Made by a program: the position numbers and the translations under genes
Part shown: in pieces, positions 42,999-52,670 of the stretch
How positions within the stretch are numbered: the stretch's first letter is position 1
Layout of the letters: each line of letters opens with the position of its first letter
The notes under the pieces: generated by a model
What the model was told of the DNA's origin: nothing
The model's input: the letters and a program-made list of their open reading frames with translations, nothing else
Databases searched by the model: none
Assembly (NCBI GenBank): GCA_947489585.1
Contig: CANLEE010000009.1
Location: forward strand, 1-64,000
Direction of reading: 5' to 3'
From: an uncultured Psychroserpens sp.
GTDB taxonomy: Bacteria; Bacteroidota; Bacteroidia; Flavobacteriales; Flavobacteriaceae
Length of the DNA stretch: 64,000 nucleotides

Positions 42999-45308
42999 AT
43001 GAAATTCACATTAAAATCAATTTGGCTGAAACGTATTTTGAAGGTCATCTTGGCTGGTGTATCATTACTGGTTATATTTTGGTTTTCGGTGTATATAGGA
43101 CTTTGGGGGAAACTACCTTCTGAAAATGACTTAAAAGGCATCAAACAAGCAGAAGCAACATTGTTGTTGGATGCTAATAATGAGTTGTTAGGAAAATATT
43201 TCATTTTTGATAGACAAATTATAGAATATAATGAGCTTCCAAAGCATTTAGTAGAGGCATTGATTGCAACTGAAGATTCTCGTTTTTATGAACATAATGG
43301 CGTTGATTATAAGAGTTTGTTTCGTGTGTTTTTTAAATCTATTTTAATGCAAGACAATTCCTCTGGAGGCGGAAGTACGATTAGTCAACAGTTGGCCAAA
43401 AACATATACGGAAGACAAAAATTTGGTTGGTTTACAATGCCTGTAAATAAGGTGAGAGAGATGATAGTCGCTAGGCGTTTTGAGAGCGTTTATTCCAAAG
43501 AAGAAATTATCGCATTATATCTAAATACAGTTCCTTTTAGTGAGAATGTGTTTGGAATAGAAAGTGCTTCTCAACGATTTTTCAATACAAAAACAAAAGA
43601 TCTAGATTTAGCGCAGTCTGCAACTTTGGTTGGTACTTTAAAGGCAACTCATGGTTTTAACCCTAGGTTATTTCCTGAACGAAGCCAATTACGTCGTGAT
43701 GTGGTTTTGCAACAGATGGAAGTTAATAATTATATCGATGAGGCTACTAAAAAGGAAACGAGCGATATACCATTGGAAACTAATTATAGAAAATTTAGTC
43801 ATACTGAAGGTGTTGCGCCCTATTTTCGAGAGAAAATACGATTAGAAGTTAAGCGCTTACTGGATAGTATAAATACAGTAAATGATGTTAGTTATGATCT
43901 TTATAAAGATGGTTTAAAAATCCATACAACTCTTGATATTGATATGCAGCGTTATGCTGAAAATGCTATGAAACAGCATATGAAGTCATTACAAACTCAA
44001 TTTGAAAAGGGTTATGGTAAGAATGCACCTTGGATAAAAAACACCTCTTTAATTGATAATCGTGTAAAAGATCTAAAACTCTACAAAACTTTAAAAAAAG
44101 AGAAATGGAGTGATGAGCAAATCATGGACAGCCTTAATTCAAAACATAGGTTTCGATTATTTTCATGGGAAGGTGTTATTGAAAAAAATGCTTCGATTTT
44201 GGACAGTCTAAAGCATACTATGAAGTTTTTAAATGCAGGTTTTGTTGCTGTTGATCCCAATTCTGGTGCAATTAAAGCCTATGTTGGAGGTATTGATTTT
44301 GAGCATTATAAATATGATCATGTGTCTGCCTCAAAGCGTCAAGTTGGTTCTACGTTCAAACCCATTGTTTATACAACAGCTTTAGAAAAGGGTATGGAGC
44401 CATGTTCTTACTATCCAGTCAAAGAGATAACATATACAAATCAAAAAGGGTGGACACCAACTAATGGAGGCAAAGAAGAAGCAGATAGGCATTTGAACTA
44501 TTCAATAGAAAAGGCAATGAGTGAATCGGTAAACACTATTGCTGTAAAAGTATTAGAAGATGTAGGAATTGGTAAAGTTGTAGAACAAGCCCAAAAAATG
44601 GGAATTTCTTCAGAATTACCAAAGGTTCCGTCATTAGCTTTAGGAACTGCAGAGATGTCTATGCTCGAGCTTATTGAAGCTTATACAAGCTATGCAAATG
44701 AAGGTCATGTTTCGAAGCCGTTTTATATTACTAAAATTGAAGATAAATCTGGGCATATTATTTATGAAAATGTAAAACCTAAAGTTATGCCTGAAGCATT
44801 TTCTCAAAGTACAAGGCAAACCATGATTGAGATGATGAAATCTACAATCAATACAGGTACAGCTAAACGCATACGTTCGACTTATGGACTTCAGAATGAT
44901 TTGGCAGGAAAAACAGGAACTACACAAAACAATAAAGATGGATGGTTTGTTGGATTAAGTCCGAAATTAGTTATGCTTTCTTGGGTTGGGAACGATGACC
45001 ATCGTATAGGGTTTAGTAATACGTCGATTGGGCAAGGGGCAAATTCGGCATTGCCAATTACTGCTTTATTTTTAAAGCAAATGAATAAAGATCAAAAGTT
45101 TAATAGCATCACCAATGCAAAATTTGAAATGCCTTCAGATGCTGTAAAAAAAGCTTTAACTTGTAAAGCAGAAAAGCGCGATGGATTTTTAAAACGACTC
45201 TTTAAGAAAGACCAAAAAGAACGTGAGTTTGATACAACTTCCGAAGAGGAAAAACAGAAAAAAAAGAAAGGTATTTTCAGTTTTTTAAAGAAACAGAAGA
45301 AACAATAA
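42999..45308 (+). CDS. Class A bifunctional penicillin-binding protein (transglycosylase/transpeptidase)
   Basis: A 769-residue peptidoglycan synthase: cytoplasmic start, one membrane helix (about 13-32), a GT51 transglycosylase domain (EDSRFYEHNGVD with catalytic Glu, GGSTISQQLAKN), then a transpeptidase domain with GSTFKP (active Ser), SESVNT and KTGTT, and a Lys-rich cytoplasm-like tail (last about 60 residues). This is the PBP1a type. It is a single-gene unit, divergent from msrB across a 242-bp gap in which I see no gene or clear site. Confidence 0.95.
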   Translation: MKFTLKSIWLKRILKVILAGVSLLVIFWFSVYIGLWGKLPSENDLKGIKQAEATLLLDANNELLGKYFIFDRQIIEYNELPKHLVEALIATEDSRFYEHNGVDYKSLFRVFFKSILMQDNSSGGGSTISQQLAKNIYGRQKFGWFTMPVNKVREMIVARRFESVYSKEEIIALYLNTVPFSENVFGIESASQRFFNTKTKDLDLAQSATLVGTLKATHGFNPRLFPERSQLRRDVVLQQMEVNNYIDEATKKETSDIPLETNYRKFSHTEGVAPYFREKIRLEVKRLLDSINTVNDVSYDLYKDGLKIHTTLDIDMQRYAENAMKQHMKSLQTQFEKGYGKNAPWIKNTSLIDNRVKDLKLYKTLKKEKWSDEQIMDSLNSKHRFRLFSWEGVIEKNASILDSLKHTMKFLNAGFVAVDPNSGAIKAYVGGIDFEHYKYDHVSASKRQVGSTFKPIVYTTALEKGMEPCSYYPVKEITYTNQKGWTPTNGGKEEADRHLNYSIEKAMSESVNTIAVKVLEDVGIGKVVEQAQKMGISSELPKVPSLALGTAEMSMLELIEAYTSYANEGHVSKPFYITKIEDKSGHIIYENVKPKVMPEAFSQSTRQTMIEMMKSTINTGTAKRIRSTYGLQNDLAGKTGTTQNNKDGWFVGLSPKLVMLSWVGNDDHRIGFSNTSIGQGANSALPITALFLKQMNKDQKFNSITNAKFEMPSDAVKKALTCKAEKRDGFLKRLFKKDQKEREFDTTSEEEKQKKKKGIFSFLKKQKKQ

Positions 45309-45541
45309 TCTAGTATTAATTTTGTATATTTATCTCCTCCCATAGCTACAGAATCAATTCTGTTGACACTGAAATTAGAAAAGAATAGCTAGATGATATA
45401 TTATTAAGTTATATCGTCCTAAATAGGTATTGATGTAATTAAATAAAAATGGATTTGGTTTACCATAATTGTGAAGTAATTTTCCATTTTTTTGAATTTA
45501 ATCAGTTTAATTTTTTTATTAACCAGTGAAACAAAATAATT

Positions 45542-46093
45542 ATGATTCATGATGTATTCCAATTTGTAACTAGTACTCTAAATCAATATTTAAAACAAGC
45601 CTTCTCTACAGATACTGAATTTGTAATTTCTAACACTATTGTAGGCCAAGATGGTTCTATTCCTAAACAGAACCAAAATAAAGTCATTCTGTCTCTTATA
45701 AATATTGAACAAGAAACAACACGTCCTTATATGAATATTAGTAGACATGCTGCGGGAAATCAAAATGACCCAAATGTTGTTGAACGTTATGCTATTGATT
45801 TACTTGTGACATCTAATTTTGATGATTATAATGAGACTCTAAAATTTCTAAATAAAACCATTAGTTTTTTTCAAGATAACCTTTTGTTTAGCCAAAATGA
45901 ATATCCAAATATGCCAAATGAGATAGTAAAATTAGAGTTTCAATTTGAAGTAGTTAGCTATGAGCAAATGCATAATCTTTGGACTGCTATGGGAGCAAAA
46001 TACCAGCCTTCAATTTTGTATAAAATGCGTATTATTACTACTGATGTTAATATAGGAAGTGTTAGGCCAAACATTTCAAACCCATTGGCATAA
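45542..46093 (+). CDS. Orphan DUF4255 (Pvc16 N-terminal-like) protein
   Basis: A 183-residue protein that matches DUF4255: MIHDVFQFVTSTLNQYLKQA at the start, NKVILSLINIEQE, DLLVTSNFDDYNETLKFL and YEQMHNLWTAMGAKYQPS. The family includes Pvc16/Afp16-like tail-terminator proteins of extracellular contractile injection systems. No sheath, tube, baseplate or ATPase gene lies nearby, so this copy stands alone. It may be a relic or a protein reused for another purpose. A 232-bp AT-rich gap precedes it without recognisable features. Confidence 0.83.
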   Translation: MIHDVFQFVTSTLNQYLKQAFSTDTEFVISNTIVGQDGSIPKQNQNKVILSLINIEQETTRPYMNISRHAAGNQNDPNVVERYAIDLLVTSNFDDYNETLKFLNKTISFFQDNLLFSQNEYPNMPNEIVKLEFQFEVVSYEQMHNLWTAMGAKYQPSILYKMRIITTDVNIGSVRPNISNPLA

Positions 46094-46240
46094 TGAACAA
46101 CTCGATTAAAATTGTATTAAGTTTAAAAATTTAACATCAAATTATTATGTATTAATTCTTGAAGTGCTACTAATACAGTTGTAACTCATATTACATTTGT
46201 TTACATATATTAGAATAGAATTAGCCAAGAATTTATAGAT

Positions 46241-47317
46241 ATGCAAGAGTATAGTTTAGAGTTTGATATAGTAAAATCAGCGATTACATTTTTGATATTA
46301 CTTGGGCTTTTTTCTTTATTTATTTTTAGAAGTTTCAGATATAAAAATAAATATGTTTTTCCGATTTTTATTGCTTCAATAATTGCGTTATTGAATAGTC
46401 ATTTTATTATATTTTCTGAATTATCTATTCCAAATTTTACTCCGTTCATAAGTTTACTGTTAGGCCCATTTGTACTCTTTTATGTTACAAAATCAGTTAA
46501 AGATAGAGATCGAAATTTTAAAAAAGACTGTTATCATTTTCTTCCAGCTATTTTAAGTTTAATCATTAGTGTAGGTACTATTTTTGGACTTAAAGGTTTT
46601 GATTATCTCATTGGATTTACAGTTTTGCATTTTGGGGTGTATTTATTTTGGTCTATTCACATATTAGTTTCAAAGAAAGTAGTTGTGTTACGGGAGAGTA
46701 ATTTGAAAAATAACCTATCAGAAAAATGGTCTACAGTTTTTAATATACTTCTCGCCATATCGTTTGTTTATATTACTGTTCTTATCGAGACGGTTCACAC
46801 GAACTTTAGAATGCAATATAGATTTACTTTTATTGTATTAGTATTAGCCAGTCTATATCTATTAGCACGAAATGTGTTTATTAGTATCATTAGAACCTAT
46901 GCGTTTAAAAGGGAACAAAAGAGCCTTCAGAATTTTAAAAAGTATAAAGATTCGATTTTAAGTAAAGACGATAGTAAGTTGTTAGCTGAAAAATTAGAAG
47001 AGTTAATGAAGGTTAATAAATATTATCTTAATGATACTTTGAGTTTGAAATCTTTAGCAGTTGAATTGAAAACGCATCCCAAAAAAATATCTCAAGTGAT
47101 TAACGAAAATTTTAAAAAGAACTTTTTTGATTATATCAATTCCTATCGCATTGAGGATGCAAAATTAAAGCTAGCTGATAATGCATATGAAGCTTATAAA
47201 ATTTATGAAATTATGTACGAGGTAGGTTTTAACTCGCGTTCTTCTTTTAATGTCGCATTCAAAAAAAACACAGGAATTACTGCAAAACAATATCGAGAGC
47301 GGAATTTATATAATTAA
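46241..47317 (+). CDS. Membrane-bound AraC family regulator
   Basis: A 358-residue protein with seven or so N-terminal helices (about 1-230) and a C-terminal AraC/XylS DNA-binding domain: LSLKSLAVELKTHPKKISQVIN (first HTH) and YEIMYEVGFNSRSSFNVAFKK (second HTH), ending TGITAKQYRERN. A membrane signal is presumably sensed by the helical part. It is followed by the protease/DUF2306/LolA-like operon, which may be its target (inference). A TACATTTG box at 46192-46199 may be its -7 element. Confidence 0.9.
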   Translation: MQEYSLEFDIVKSAITFLILLGLFSLFIFRSFRYKNKYVFPIFIASIIALLNSHFIIFSELSIPNFTPFISLLLGPFVLFYVTKSVKDRDRNFKKDCYHFLPAILSLIISVGTIFGLKGFDYLIGFTVLHFGVYLFWSIHILVSKKVVVLRESNLKNNLSEKWSTVFNILLAISFVYITVLIETVHTNFRMQYRFTFIVLVLASLYLLARNVFISIIRTYAFKREQKSLQNFKKYKDSILSKDDSKLLAEKLEELMKVNKYYLNDTLSLKSLAVELKTHPKKISQVINENFKKNFFDYINSYRIEDAKLKLADNAYEAYKIYEIMYEVGFNSRSSFNVAFKKNTGITAKQYRERNLYN

Positions 47318-47388
47318 TGTGTTCGACTTCATGCTTGAGTACTTTTACATGTGAGAAACTTAATATTATTGCTCTAAGATATTAAGTT

Positions 47389-48687
47389 ATGAAAAAAATC
47401 ATCTATATAATCTTAGGGTTTGTTTTTACAAATTGTTACGCCCAGACACAACACATAAATGGTGAAACATTTAAGAGTATTGATTCCTTAATAAGTGTCA
47501 AATCCTATTTTAAAGCGAGAAACCTTTTTAATTCTAATAAGGCAGGTCTCAGTGAATTTGAGCACTTACACACTAAAGCAACCTTAAACAATTTATTTAA
47601 TAAACTAGAAATATCTAATCAAGCAATTGACTTGCTTTTTAGTAAGTATCAAGACAGTTTAACGAAGTCTGAGCAGAAAGATTTGCTTAATGTAAGATTG
47701 TCTAATGCGATAAAACTCTTTGACTATAAACTTGCTCATGAAACGACTAAAAGAATCATTATTCAATATAGAGATGTGTTATCAAAAAGTGAGCTTAGAA
47801 GTCTAAGAAATAACGGAATTATATGGGAGGCTATTGCAGATTTTCCGAAACAAACGATAGTTAAGACTGACGCATCAACTATAAAGTTGAGCAGAGATGC
47901 TATTGGACTAAAAAATCTTAATGTAAAGCGACAAAATAAAAATTTCCCATTCATTTTTGATACTGGAGCTAATATCTCTACAGTAATAGAATCTAGAGCA
48001 AAAGCCATGGGCCTAGACATTATAGATGTTAGTGTAAAGGTTGGTTCAATAACAGGTGCGTTTGTTAATTCTAAAATAGGTTTTGCTAAAGAAATGACTA
48101 TAGCAAATATATCTTTCAAAAATGTCATCTTTTTAGTGTTTCCTGACGAAGCACTTTATATACCTCAAGTCAAGCATCAAATAGAAGGAGTCTTAGGCTT
48201 TCCTGTAATTTCAGCTATGAAGGAGGTTCATTTCTATAAAAATGACCATGTCTATGTGCCGAAGGAAAGTCACTATAAAAAGGAGGTTAATATGGCAATC
48301 GAATACCTAACACCAATCATAAATCTTAAGGATAAAAAAGGACATAGTATGCACTTCACATTTGATACTGGTGCAAGTACGACTGCATTATATAAGACGT
48401 ATTATGATTTAGTAAAAAGGACTATCGATAAGACACATACAAAATCAAAAATTAAATTTTCAGGAGCAGGAGGTAGCACCGAAGTTGATGCTTATAAAGT
48501 AGATTTTGATGTTGTTATAAATGGAGAAATGATTGTATTGCCTTCTGTTAGTCTCATTCCAGAATTAATCACTTATTCTGATCAATATTCCTACGGAAAT
48601 ATAGGTCAAGACCTAATCTCAAGATTTGATAAACTAATCATGAATTTCGAAAACATGTTTATTGATTTTCAAAATAACCCAGAATAA
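47389..48687 (+). CDS. Two-lobed retropepsin-like aspartic protease
   Basis: A 432-residue exported protein (signal peptide ending near CYAQ) with a helical N-terminal region (about 20-165) and two consecutive aspartyl-protease-like lobes, each with an active-site triad: FDTGANISTV (about 186) and FDTGASTTAL (about 325). Two DTG motifs in one chain mean it could form a complete catalytic site alone, like pepsins rather than dimeric retropepsins. The substrate is unknown. It starts 71 bp after the AraC gene and is coupled to DUF2306 (5-bp gap). Confidence 0.87.
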   Translation: MKKIIYIILGFVFTNCYAQTQHINGETFKSIDSLISVKSYFKARNLFNSNKAGLSEFEHLHTKATLNNLFNKLEISNQAIDLLFSKYQDSLTKSEQKDLLNVRLSNAIKLFDYKLAHETTKRIIIQYRDVLSKSELRSLRNNGIIWEAIADFPKQTIVKTDASTIKLSRDAIGLKNLNVKRQNKNFPFIFDTGANISTVIESRAKAMGLDIIDVSVKVGSITGAFVNSKIGFAKEMTIANISFKNVIFLVFPDEALYIPQVKHQIEGVLGFPVISAMKEVHFYKNDHVYVPKESHYKKEVNMAIEYLTPIINLKDKKGHSMHFTFDTGASTTALYKTYYDLVKRTIDKTHTKSKIKFSGAGGSTEVDAYKVDFDVVINGEMIVLPSVSLIPELITYSDQYSYGNIGQDLISRFDKLIMNFENMFIDFQNNPE

Positions 48688-48692
48688 ATAGT

Positions 48693-49187
48693 ATGAATTA
48701 TTTTTTTCATGATACAACAGGATTGGTTCATTTAATTTCGGCAATACTTGCGCTTATATTTGGCACACTCGTATTGCTAAAGTTAAAAGGGACAAGACAA
48801 CATAAACTAACAGGCTATTTATATACAGTTAGTATGATAGTTTTACTAGTTACTTCTTTTATGATTTACAGACTGTTTAAAGGGTTTGGTATATTCCATT
48901 ATTCAGCAATATTTTCGGCATTGAATCTCATTATTGGAATGTCATCTATACTAATGAAATGGCCAAAGAACAGGTATAAGTTTTATCATCTAAATTTTAT
49001 GTATTGGTCGGTTATTAGTTTGTATATGGCATTTGCAGCTGAGGTGTTTACACGCATTCCTGGTCAACCCTTTTTTACTATGGTCTATTTGTCTAGCGGG
49101 TTTGTTTTAGTTCTTGGATTTATAGGATATTTTAACCGACTTTATTATTGGAAAACAATTATGGGTATTAATAAAAATAAAGAATAG
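48693..49187 (+). CDS. DUF2306-like membrane protein
   Basis: A 164-residue protein with about four or five helices, consistent with DUF2306: LVHLISAILALIFGTLVLLK, GTRQHKLTGYLYTVSM and YWSVISLYMAF. Function unknown. It lies 5 bp after the protease gene and 5 bp before the LolA-like gene. Confidence 0.8.
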   Translation: MNYFFHDTTGLVHLISAILALIFGTLVLLKLKGTRQHKLTGYLYTVSMIVLLVTSFMIYRLFKGFGIFHYSAIFSALNLIIGMSSILMKWPKNRYKFYHLNFMYWSVISLYMAFAAEVFTRIPGQPFFTMVYLSSGFVLVLGFIGYFNRLYYWKTIMGINKNKE

Positions 49188-49192
49188 AAATT

Positions 49193-49948
49193 ATGAAACG
49201 ATTATTTTACATTTTGGTATTGCTTTTAATGACTAATTATACTTCGGCGCAAAACGCTAAAGCTATTATGGCAAAGTATACTAAGGTTACAGGCGGGGAA
49301 AAAAAATGGAATAAAATTAATGTTATGAGTGTTAGTGGAACTGCTCATTTAATTAATCAAGGTGGTATGGAATTACCTTTTACAAGAATTGTGAAAAAAG
49401 ATGGAAAACAAATCACGTCTTTAATTGTTAATGGTATGAATTACGTCTCATTAGCTTATGATGGTGAAACAGCTTGGGGGTCTAATCAACAAATGCAACC
49501 AGAAAAAAAGAGTGTTGATGTAGCTACAAATACTGAAAATTTAAAGTATGATTTCCCTTATCCAGGACATAATTGGAAAAAGAATGGTTATACACTTGAG
49601 TATCTAGAAAAGGTCATGATTGAAGGCACAGAGACATTCAAAATAAAACTTACTAAATTACCTCAGTTTGTTGATGGAAAATCAGTTGATAATATTCAAT
49701 ACCTGTATATAGATTCTAAAAAATATATACCTATTCTAACAGAATCTGAAGTGGTTTCTGGAACAGACAAAGGAAAAATTACCAAGTCTTTTCTTTCAGA
49801 CTATAAAGAGGTTGATGGGCTCCTGTTTCCGTTTACAGTCACTATGAAATATGAAGATGAAATATTTCAGATTTTAAAAACAACTTCTGTTGAATGGAAT
49901 AAAGACATAGATGATTCCTTATTTATAATGAAAACTAGCAATGATTAA
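49193..49948 (+). CDS. Exported LolA-like lipoprotein-carrier-fold protein
   Basis: A 251-residue exported protein (signal peptide ending near TSAQ) of the outer-membrane lipoprotein-sorting-like type: AKAIMAKYTKVTGG, a long antiparallel beta-sheet with YDGETAWG, then IDSKKYIPILTESE and LFPFTVTMKYED. The fold is expected to carry a hydrophobic ligand. It is the last gene of the operon and is followed by a bidirectional terminator. Confidence 0.8.
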   Translation: MKRLFYILVLLLMTNYTSAQNAKAIMAKYTKVTGGEKKWNKINVMSVSGTAHLINQGGMELPFTRIVKKDGKQITSLIVNGMNYVSLAYDGETAWGSNQQMQPEKKSVDVATNTENLKYDFPYPGHNWKKNGYTLEYLEKVMIEGTETFKIKLTKLPQFVDGKSVDNIQYLYIDSKKYIPILTESEVVSGTDKGKITKSFLSDYKEVDGLLFPFTVTMKYEDEIFQILKTTSVEWNKDIDDSLFIMKTSND

Positions 49949-49956
49949 ATAGTACT

Positions 49957-49989
49957 AAAAACTCAGCATGCTAATAGTGCTGAGTTTTT
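49957..49989. terminator. Bidirectional terminator
   Basis: A 12-bp stem AAAAACTCAGCA / TGCTGAGTTTTT between the rightward LolA-like gene and leftward glgC. Confidence 0.9.
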
Positions 49990-50012
49990 AATATTTATTT
50001 TGAGATTGGAAC

Positions 50013-51287
50013 TTAAAACTTATCTATTATAAAACCTTTTGGGATTGTTACTCCTTTTTTAATAACAACAATTCCATCTTTAACAAAATAGGTGTCAGTT
50101 TCTGTGTCTTCTAAATGCATGCCACCGTTAATACGGACATCATCTGCTATCCTGCAATTTTTATCAATAATGGCATTTTTTATAAAGCAGCGTTCGCCAA
50201 TACCTAAAAGGACACTAATCTTATTTTTTTCAATATTTTCTAGTGTTTCATAATTGTCTGTACCCATCACATATGTATTGATGACAGTGGATTCTTTTCC
50301 AATTCTTGAACGAATTCCAATAACAGACTTTTCAATTTTAGCAGCACTAATAATACAACCTTCGGCGATGACTGCTCTTACAAGTGTTGTTCCAGCAATT
50401 TTTGTAGTAGGTAACATTCTCGCTCTTGTATAAATGCGCTTATTCTTATCGTATAAGTCAAATTGAGGGATATCTTGCGTAAGTCCAATATTGGCTTCGA
50501 AAAATGAATCGATGTTTCCAATGTCTGTCCAATACCCTTCATATTGATAACTCACCGTTTTATGTTTATCTATATTTTGTGGAATTATCTCTTTTCCGAA
50601 GTCAATCGTATCTGGGTTTTTCATCAACTCAGTTAATACATCTCTGTTGAAAATATAAATTCCCATTGAAGCTAAGTAATGCCTGCCTTGATTTTTCATA
50701 TCATCACTAACTTCAGATGTCCAATCTTGAAGCAATTTGTTTTCTGGTTTTTCTATAAATGAAGTGACTACATTTTCAGCGTCAGCTTTCATAATTCCAA
50801 ATGATGTGGCATCTTTTGCATTTACGGGTATGGTAGCAATAGATACTTTGGCATTACTTTCTTCATGTGCTTTAATCATTTTCGTATAATCCATTTGGTA
50901 TAATTGGTCACCTGAAAGGATTAAAAAGTACTTAAAATCATGTCTTAAAAAATGATGCATGCTTTGACGTACCGCATCTGCTGTTCCTTGAAACCACGTT
51001 TTGTTTTCGGGCGTTTGTTCGGCTGCTAATACATCAACAAAAGCAGAACTAAAAAAACTAAAGTGATAGGTGTTTTTTATATGACGATTTAATGAGGCCG
51101 AATTAAATTGTGTCAACACGAACATTCGTTTTATATCTGAGTTGATACAGTTTGAAATAGGAATATCTACTAATCTATATTTTCCTGCAATTGGAACTGC
51201 TGGTTTAGAGCGCTCGGCTGTTAATGGGTATAATCTTGAACCTTGGCCTCCTCCCAAAATTATTGCTAATACATCATTATTTATCAT
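50013..51287 (-). CDS. glgC: Glucose-1-phosphate adenylyltransferase
   Basis: A 424-residue enzyme making ADP-glucose, the glycogen precursor. It has the nucleotide-binding LGGGQGSRLYPLTAERSKPAVP, WFQGTADAVRQ, LILSGDQLYQMDY and SFIEKP, then a left-handed beta-helix C-terminus (GCIISAAKIEKSVIG). Length is standard. It is 5 bp downstream of the glycogen synthase gene. Confidence 0.96.
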   Translation of the reverse strand: MINNDVLAIILGGGQGSRLYPLTAERSKPAVPIAGKYRLVDIPISNCINSDIKRMFVLTQFNSASLNRHIKNTYHFSFFSSAFVDVLAAEQTPENKTWFQGTADAVRQSMHHFLRHDFKYFLILSGDQLYQMDYTKMIKAHEESNAKVSIATIPVNAKDATSFGIMKADAENVVTSFIEKPENKLLQDWTSEVSDDMKNQGRHYLASMGIYIFNRDVLTELMKNPDTIDFGKEIIPQNIDKHKTVSYQYEGYWTDIGNIDSFFEANIGLTQDIPQFDLYDKNKRIYTRARMLPTTKIAGTTLVRAVIAEGCIISAAKIEKSVIGIRSRIGKESTVINTYVMGTDNYETLENIEKNKISVLLGIGERCFIKNAIIDKNCRIADDVRINGGMHLEDTETDTYFVKDGIVVIKKGVTIPKGFIIDKF

Positions 51288-51292
51288 AGTTG

Positions 51293-52504
51293 TTATATTA
51301 CAGATTGGTATAATTCTTTTACTTGACTGGCTATGGCTTTCCAGTCAAAATGGGCTTCTACACGTTCGCGTCCCTTTTTAGCCATTGAGCGTCGCAAAGC
51401 TAAGTTACTGATTAATTCATTAATACCTTGTGCTAAGTCTTTAGAGAATTTTTCAGGATTTACAGGTTCAAATGGTGCTTCCTGTTGCTGTTCGACAGGA
51501 ATAAGCAAGCCTGTTTCATTATGAACTACAACCTCTTTAATACCACCAACAGCACTAGCAACAACTGCTGTGTCGCATGCCATAGCTTCTATATTGATGA
51601 TTCCAAAGGGTTCATAGATTGAAGGACAGCAAAACACATCTGCATGAGAATAAAACTGAATAATGTCTTTTTTGCTTAACATTTCAGAAATCCAAATGAC
51701 ATTCGTTCTGTCTTCTTGAATTTCAGCAACACGTTCTTGCATCTCTTTTTCTATTTCTTTAGTGTCAGGAGCGCCAGCGCATAATACTATTTGAGTGTCT
51801 TTATCTATATCCTTTATCGCATTGATTAAATGGATGATTCCTTTTTGTCTTGTTATTCTGCCTACGAAAAGCACATAAGGTTTTGATTGATCTACATGAT
51901 AACGTTCCAGAGCAGAAATATCAGAAGTTGTTTTATACTCTTCTAGATTAATGCCATTGTAAATCACTTTAATTTTGTCTTCCTGAACATTAAAATGTTT
52001 TAAGACATCAATTTTGGTTTCTTCAGAAACTGCAATAATTGCGTCAGCCATTTCAATAGCTGTTTTTTCTATCCATGACGACGCATCATACCCTTTGCCA
52101 AGTTGTTCTCTTTTCCATGGACGAAGCGGTTCTAATGAATGTGTTGTTACAACTAAAGGCGTGCCGTAACAAAGCTTTGAAACAATTCCTGCAAATTGTG
52201 CATACCATGTATGGCAGTGTACAACATCGGCATTGAAGTTACCTGTATTCATTCTGATACAAGTTTCCATGAACTTAAAAATGGGTTTTAAGTTCTCTTT
52301 CGAATTAGATACATCTAGAACTTCAGACGAAAAACCTTTAACTGTTAGATTGTCAGAATTAACATCTTGATCTCCTACACATCTCACTTCAACGTTCATT
52401 AAGTTTGCCAACTCACTAGCTAAATATTCAACGTGTACTCCTGCACCTCCGTATACATAAGGAGGAAATTCTCTAGTGTAAAAAACAACTTTCATAATAC
52501 GCAT
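51293..52504 (-). CDS. glgA: Glycogen synthase (GT1-like, actinobacterial-type GlgA)
   Basis: A 403-residue glycosyltransferase: TREFPPYVYGGAGVHVEYL, HCHTWYAQFAG, VTTHSLEPLRPWKREQLG, VGRITRQKG and PSIYEPFGIINIEAMA. The architecture is that of the short, corynebacterial-type glycogen synthase family. With the adjacent glgC it makes glycogen from ADP-glucose. The first ATG (52504) or the ATG at 52495 could be used. Confidence 0.93.
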   Translation of the reverse strand: MRIMKVVFYTREFPPYVYGGAGVHVEYLASELANLMNVEVRCVGDQDVNSDNLTVKGFSSEVLDVSNSKENLKPIFKFMETCIRMNTGNFNADVVHCHTWYAQFAGIVSKLCYGTPLVVTTHSLEPLRPWKREQLGKGYDASSWIEKTAIEMADAIIAVSEETKIDVLKHFNVQEDKIKVIYNGINLEEYKTTSDISALERYHVDQSKPYVLFVGRITRQKGIIHLINAIKDIDKDTQIVLCAGAPDTKEIEKEMQERVAEIQEDRTNVIWISEMLSKKDIIQFYSHADVFCCPSIYEPFGIINIEAMACDTAVVASAVGGIKEVVVHNETGLLIPVEQQQEAPFEPVNPEKFSKDLAQGINELISNLALRRSMAKKGRERVEAHFDWKAIASQVKELYQSVI

Positions 52505-52670
52505 TTTAGTTAATTCAAAGTTCGTAATAATTAAAGGATTATTAGCAAGTTTACTTTGAAATACAGCCTAAAGCGTTTGATATTTATGAAGTTAACAATA
52601 ACATGGGTGTTTTTATGAGAAGTTTTTAAAGGTTTCTAGTGGTATAATCTGCCCTATATTAAATTTTCAT

